DNA of 64,000 nt from CAYUYV01 sp050331455 (GTDB taxonomy: Bacteria; Pseudomonadota; Alphaproteobacteria; JAJFIK01): the NCBI GenBank assembly GCA_050331455.1, contig JBHJGV010000031.1, positions 1 through 64,000 on the forward strand. The letters run 5' to 3'. Of this stretch, positions 60,434-64,000 are shown piece by piece. The translations under genes and the position numbers were made by a program. The stretch's first letter is position 1. Each line of letters begins with the position of its first letter. The notes beneath the pieces were generated by a model. It was not told the origin of the DNA, searched no databases, and saw only the letters and a program-made list of their open reading frames with translations.

Positions 60434-63211
60434 ATGCACCGCACGATGCGGGCGCTCCTCGCCGGAGCCGCCTTGTGTTTGGGCCTCGGCGCGCCGGTCG
60501 CACCGGACGCGTCTTGGACACTGGCCCCCGCTGCCCAGGCCGCCGATGTCGACATCAATTTTGAGAAATTCACCTTGCCCAACGGCCTGCGCGTCGTCGT
60601 CCACGAGGACCGCAAGGCACCGGTCGTGGCCGTGAGCGTCTGGTACCACGTGGGCGCCAAGGACGAGCCCAAGGGCAAGTCGGGCTTTGCCCACCTGTTC
60701 GAGCATCTGATGTTCAATGGCTCGGAGAATTACGACGGGGAGTGGTTCACACCCTTAGAGGAAGTCGGCGCGACCGATCTCAATGGGACCACCTGGTACG
60801 ACCGCACAAATTACTTCCAAACCGTGCCCACAACGGCCCTGGACCGGGTCCTGTGGATGGAATCGGACCGCATGGGGCACCTTCTGGGCGCCGTCACCCA
60901 GGACAAGCTCGACGAGCAGCGCGACGTGGTGAAGAACGAAAAGCGCCAGGGCGAGAACCAGCCCTATGGCCGCGCGTTCTACCGCATCGTGGAGCGCCTT
61001 TTCCCCTATGACCATCCGTACAACAACAATGTCATCGGCTCCATGGAGGACTTGAACGCCGCCAGCCTTGAGGACGTCAAGGACTGGTTCCGGACCTATT
61101 ACGGCCCCAACAATGCGGTTCTCGTGTTGGCGGGCGACATCGACGCCAAGTCCGCGCGTCCCCTGGTCGAGAAATATTTCGGCGACATCGAAGCCGGTCC
61201 GCCATTGACCCGCACGACCGCTATGGTGCCGGACCGCGGCGCCAACGCTTATGAGGTGATGGAAGACCGGGTGCCGCAAACTCGCCTCTACCGCGTTTGG
61301 GCCGTCCCCGGACAGACGACCCGCACCGCGCGGGAGCTGGAGGTCGCGGGCAACATCCTCGGCGGCGGCAAAAATTCCCGCCTCTACAAGCGGCTCGTCT
61401 ATGACCTCCAGATCGCCACACGGGTCAGTCTGTACATGTACGATCTGGAGCTGACCAATCTCGTCGGCATCCAGATCGACGTGAAGCCCGGTGAGAGCGT
61501 TGAGCGGGCACGTGCGGAACTCGATATGATCCTGGAGACCTTCCGGGACAAGGGCCCGACCCGGGCCGAAGTCGAACTGGTCAAGACCAAGACGACCGCG
61601 GACATGATCCGTGGGCTGGAAAAGGTTGGCGGCTTCGGTGGCAAGGCGGTGACGCTGGCCCGGGGCGAGCTCTATGCGGGCGATCCCGGCTTCTATCAAC
61701 AACGTCTGGACTGGATCGATGCCGCGACGCCGGCCTCCACGAAAGCGGCTGCGCGCCGCTGGATGGGCGATGGTTTCTTTGAACTGACGGTCGAGCCCTT
61801 TGACAAATTTTCGGCCGCGGACGAAGGCGCGGATCGCTCGGCGCTGCCGTCCGTGGACGATGCGCCCGGTCTGACATTCCCGGCCGTTGAGCAGGCCACG
61901 CTGTCAAACGGCATGAAGGTCGTGTTCGCCCGCCGCGATACGATCCCCGTGGTGGAGATGTCCGTACAATTCGACGCAGGCTATGCGGCGGACAAGAGCG
62001 TCAAGCTCGGCACGGCCTCCTACACCATGGCGATGCTGGAAGAAGGCACCGAGAAGAAGAACGCCCTTGAGGTCGTTGCCGAGGCAGAACGTCTCGGTGC
62101 GGAGCTGTCGGCCGGATCCAATGTGGACGTTTCGTCGGTCAGCCTGTCGGCCCTGAAGGAAAACCTCGATCCCTCCATCGAGTTGATGGCGGAAGTCATC
62201 CGGCAACCGGGCTTCCGGGACGAGGACATCGAGCGGCTGCGTCAGCGCTGGCTAGCCCGCATCTCCCAGGAGAAAGCCAATCCGGTCCCCCTCGCCCTGC
62301 GGCTGCTTCCGTCGCTGATGTATGGCGAGGACCATGCCTATGGCGTGCCCTTGACGGGCTCGGGGACGGAAGCGTCCATCAAGTCCCTGTCCGCCACGGA
62401 TCTGTCCACGTTCCACAAGACCTGGCTGCGGCCGGACAATGCGACCGTGTTCGTCGTCGGCGATACGACCCTTGACGCGATCACGCCGCTTCTTGAGAAG
62501 CATCTGGGCGACTGGAAGGCACCGGGTACGGACAAGCCGTCCAAGAATATCGCGGATGTGACGGTGCCCGATGAGCCGCGCATCTTCATCGTGGATCGTC
62601 CGGGCTCGCCCCAATCGCTCATCCTCGCCGGCCATGTGGCGCCGCCGAGCGGTGCCGAAAACAATGTCGCCATCGAAGCCCTGAATGACATTCTGGGCGG
62701 CGAGTTCTCCGCCCGCGTCAACATGAACCTGCGGGAGACCAAGGGTTGGGCCTATGGGGCGTACACCTTCCTGTTCGATGCCGAAGCGCAGCGGCCCTTC
62801 CTCGCCTACGCGCCGGTGCAGACGGACAAGACAGCCGAATCAATCAATGAGCTGATTACCGAGTTCAATGCGATTCGGAAAAACCGTCCGGCGACCCAGG
62901 AGGAATTGACTCGGGTGGTCCTCAACAGCACCCGTTCCTTGCCGGGCAGCTATGAGACCTCCGGTTCGGTCCTCGGCTCCTTGATCTCAAGTCACCGCTT
63001 CGGCCGGCCCTACGACTATCCGTCCACCTTGCCGGCGGCTTACAAGGCTCTGGATCTTAAGGCCATAAACAAGACCGCGCAGGAGCTGATTCGTCCCGGC
63101 GGTATTGTGTGGCTGGTGATCGGCGACCGTGCACAGATCGAGGACAAGATCCGGGCCTTGGATCTGGCGCCCGTGGCTCTGATGGACACGGATGGCACCA
63201 TTATAGACTGA
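60434..63211 (+). CDS. Secreted or periplasmic M16-family zinc metallopeptidase, two-domain
   Basis: A 925-residue peptidase with a signal peptide (LLAGAALCLGLGAPVAP). Two M16 units are present. The N-terminal unit holds the inverted zinc motif HLFEH (HxxEH) in SGFAHLFEHLMFNG, with the downstream Glu in a RQGENQPYG-type helix. The C-terminal unit starting near residue ~490 (VEQATLSNGMKVVFARRD) lacks an HxxEH, so it is the usual inactive half that closes the chamber. Length and layout resemble pitrilysin-like bacterial peptidases (PqqL-type). Start: ATG 60434 with AAAGGGAGA about 10 nt upstream. A GC-rich hairpin follows the stop. Confidence 0.88.
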   Translation: MHRTMRALLAGAALCLGLGAPVAPDASWTLAPAAQAADVDINFEKFTLPNGLRVVVHEDRKAPVVAVSVWYHVGAKDEPKGKSGFAHLFEHLMFNGSENYDGEWFTPLEEVGATDLNGTTWYDRTNYFQTVPTTALDRVLWMESDRMGHLLGAVTQDKLDEQRDVVKNEKRQGENQPYGRAFYRIVERLFPYDHPYNNNVIGSMEDLNAASLEDVKDWFRTYYGPNNAVLVLAGDIDAKSARPLVEKYFGDIEAGPPLTRTTAMVPDRGANAYEVMEDRVPQTRLYRVWAVPGQTTRTARELEVAGNILGGGKNSRLYKRLVYDLQIATRVSLYMYDLELTNLVGIQIDVKPGESVERARAELDMILETFRDKGPTRAEVELVKTKTTADMIRGLEKVGGFGGKAVTLARGELYAGDPGFYQQRLDWIDAATPASTKAAARRWMGDGFFELTVEPFDKFSAADEGADRSALPSVDDAPGLTFPAVEQATLSNGMKVVFARRDTIPVVEMSVQFDAGYAADKSVKLGTASYTMAMLEEGTEKKNALEVVAEAERLGAELSAGSNVDVSSVSLSALKENLDPSIELMAEVIRQPGFRDEDIERLRQRWLARISQEKANPVPLALRLLPSLMYGEDHAYGVPLTGSGTEASIKSLSATDLSTFHKTWLRPDNATVFVVGDTTLDAITPLLEKHLGDWKAPGTDKPSKNIADVTVPDEPRIFIVDRPGSPQSLILAGHVAPPSGAENNVAIEALNDILGGEFSARVNMNLRETKGWAYGAYTFLFDAEAQRPFLAYAPVQTDKTAESINELITEFNAIRKNRPATQEELTRVVLNSTRSLPGSYETSGSVLGSLISSHRFGRPYDYPSTLPAAYKALDLKAINKTAQELIRPGGIVWLVIGDRAQIEDKIRALDLAPVALMDTDGTIID

Positions 63212-63233
63212 TAGAGCCCTAGGCTGGCTGTAT

Positions 63234-63260
63234 CCGGAGCCCGCCCGGGGCGGGCTCCGG
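63234..63260. terminator. Perfect GC-rich hairpin after the M16 peptidase gene
   Basis: Arms CCGGAGCCCGCC (63234-63245) and GGCGGGCTCCGG (63249-63260) with a 3-nt loop. T-runs are weak on either strand, so it may terminate both convergent genes only partly. Confidence 0.75.
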
Positions 63261-63287
63261 TCGTCGCGATTTCAGGGCAGGCGACGA

Positions 63288-63467
63288 TCAAGCGTCCTCG
63301 GCGACCCGCAGGTCGGCCACGGGATGGGACGCATTCTGCCCCCGATCCCAAGCCACCGTTGCCACATCGCCTTCGACCTTCACGACACGGCCGGTATCGA
63401 AGTCATCCGAGCCCGGCGTACCGGTTTCAACGCGGGTATCAACGGCGATTTCCTGACGATCGGTCAT
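63288..63467 (-). CDS. Small soluble protein, SH3/KOW-like
   Basis: A 59-residue protein (MTDRQEIAVDTRVETG, then DDFDTGRVVKVEGDVATVAWDRG). The strand pattern V-x-x-G-x-V-x-x-V-E-G-D-x-A-x-V-x-W resembles small barrel folds such as DUF2945/KOW-like domains, but I do not assign a family. Start: ATG 63467 with AAGGAGACAG 5 to 13 nt upstream; a longer frame to 63563 exists without support. It faces the M16 peptidase gene, and its upstream region carries the inverted repeats described below. Confidence 0.6.
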   Translation of the reverse strand: MTDRQEIAVDTRVETGTPGSDDFDTGRVVKVEGDVATVAWDRGQNASHPVADLRVAEDA

Positions 63468-63614
63468 GGAACTGTCTCCTTCATGTTTCCGTGCCCAAAT
63501 GATAAGGGCGCGCAAAAAGCCGACCTGTCGGCACACACGATCATCCGTGCGCGCAGTCATCAACCGGTCAGCGCGCGCATTGGCGCAAAGCCTCTAAAGG
63601 AGATCAAGTTACCG

Positions 63615-63628
63615 TAAAGGAACCTTTA
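63615..63628. promoter_or_regulatory. Inverted repeat TAAAGG-AA-CCTTTA
   Basis: Perfect 6-bp arms with a 2-nt spacer. A related, imperfect copy (GGTAAAG-GA-GCTTTCC) lies about 24 bp to the right, near 63638-63653. The pair suits a dimeric repressor with two sites; no known consensus is matched. Confidence 0.5.
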
Positions 63629-63881
63629 TGAGAACTCGGTAAAGGAGCTTTCCCATTTCAGTGTCCACAAAAGGGCCTTAGTCGAGGGTATCCTTTATAG
63701 AATCAAGGTCCAGCCTGTACCCACGCCAAGTCTCATTCCTAACCGACTGTATTCATTCAGATGTCACCTCGGGCCGTGACTGGACCACGCTTACGCCTTG
63801 CGATGGGCAGTCTGGTCTTGGCACCGCGCCCCGGCATCCGCCTCACATTGATCCGCCGCCATAAATCTGCGAACACCCTTT

Positions 63882-63950
63882 CAAGATCCGTTAACCAAGA
63901 CTGGCAAGATCCGTTAACTAAGAACGGCAAGATCCGATAACCAAAAAGGG
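63882..63950. repeat. Three tandem 23-bp direct repeats upstream of the right-edge gene
   Basis: Units CAAGATCCGTTAACCAAGACTGG (written here in two parts: CAAGATCCGTTAAC and CAAGACTGG) at 63882-63904, a near copy at 63905-63927 and a third at 63928-63950. Each contains TTAAC or ATAAC. They sit directly before the ribosome-binding site of the next gene. Confidence 0.8.
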
Positions 63951-63958
63951 GATGTTCC

Positions 63959-64000
63959 ATGAACCGGCCCGTCGACCCAGACCCCGTTCACCCGCAGACC
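63959..64000 (+). CDS. Start of a protein-coding gene cut by the window edge
   Basis: ATG 63959 is preceded by AAGGGGA at about 8 nt and opens a frame (MNRPVDPDPVHPQT) to the end of the window. Only 14 residues are visible, so nothing can be said of the product. Confidence 0.5.
   Translation, partial: MNRPVDPDPVHPQT

Larger units (their letters stand above)
63468..63958. other. Non-coding, repeat-bearing regulatory region
   Basis: About 490 nt without a gene. It contains the inverted repeats near 63610-63655 and three 23-bp direct repeats at 63882-63950, so it probably holds promoters and operators for the small gene on the left and the gene starting at 63959 on the right. Confidence 0.55.

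Noticed and set aside
63882..63950. Possible CRISPR array
   Set aside because: Three directly abutting 23-bp units without spacers; no cas genes in the window.

Overview
The window is high-GC DNA from an alphaproteobacterium that carries, or sits next to, a photosynthesis gene cluster. Three observations support this. (i) The left edge holds crtE diverging from crtD-crtC, the arrangement known from purple bacteria, with tandem TGT-N12-ACA boxes typical of the photosynthesis repressor PpsR/CrtJ between them. (ii) ssrA is circularly permuted (two-piece tmRNA), as in alphaproteobacteria. (iii) A DivL-type cell-cycle kinase with tyrosine in place of the phospho-accepting histidine is present. I cannot name the order or genus.

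Layout, left to right. 1-3.2 kb: carotenoid genes crtE (cut by the window edge), crtD, crtC. 3.2-6.8 kb: small membrane proteins, a PsiE-like protein, a 2OG-Fe(II) oxygenase and a divergent LysR regulator. 7-10.3 kb: a very large secreted RTX metalloprotease with a His/Asp-rich N-terminus and a C-terminal lectin-like domain. 10.5-14.5 kb: a PQQ-type sugar dehydrogenase with its own cytochrome c, and oligopeptidase B. 14.6-21.1 kb: a complete TonB2/TtpC-type energy-transduction operon (DUF3450, TtpC-like MotA/TolQ/ExbB protein, an in-frame ExbB-ExbD fusion, TonB, TPR protein). 21.5-29.5 kb: tRNA-Gln, a DsbA-fold isomerase with an MFS exporter, an amidase, ferredoxin-NADP reductase, Ada coupled to a 2OG oxygenase, ssrA and a glutathione transferase. 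29.7-33.5 kb: thyA-folA facing divL. 34-39 kb: a sulfotransferase facing a single-module A-T-thioesterase NRPS-like enzyme. 39-44.4 kb: uvrC, folB, a FolM-like pteridine reductase, a QueD/PTPS-like protein and a CaCA antiporter. 44.6-53 kb: a KefB-type antiporter, a PAS_5 protein, an SNase-like protein, succinate-semialdehyde dehydrogenase, an AraC regulator, a second RTX protein built from four tandem modules, and a nitronate monooxygenase-like enzyme. 53-60.2 kb: DUF1489, MAPEG, a periplasmic unknown, and a leucine-catabolism pair (MCC alpha subunit and enoyl-CoA hydratase) split by a membrane protein with two TIR-like domains and a haloacid dehalogenase remnant, then a Nudix hydrolase. 60.4-64 kb: an M16 peptidase, a small soluble protein, and a regulatory-looking region with inverted and 23-bp direct repeats ahead of a gene cut by the right edge.

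Folate and pterin metabolism recurs (thyA, folA, folB, FolM-like, PTPS-like). The window has no phage or IS element and no CRISPR array that I can recognise. The least ordinary items are the ExbB-ExbD fusion, the C-domain-less A-T-TE enzyme with an altered A7 motif, the tandem-module RTX protein, the double-TIR membrane protein placed inside a catabolic cluster, and the QueD-like protein lacking the usual cysteine. All functional statements rest on reading motifs by eye; no database search was run.
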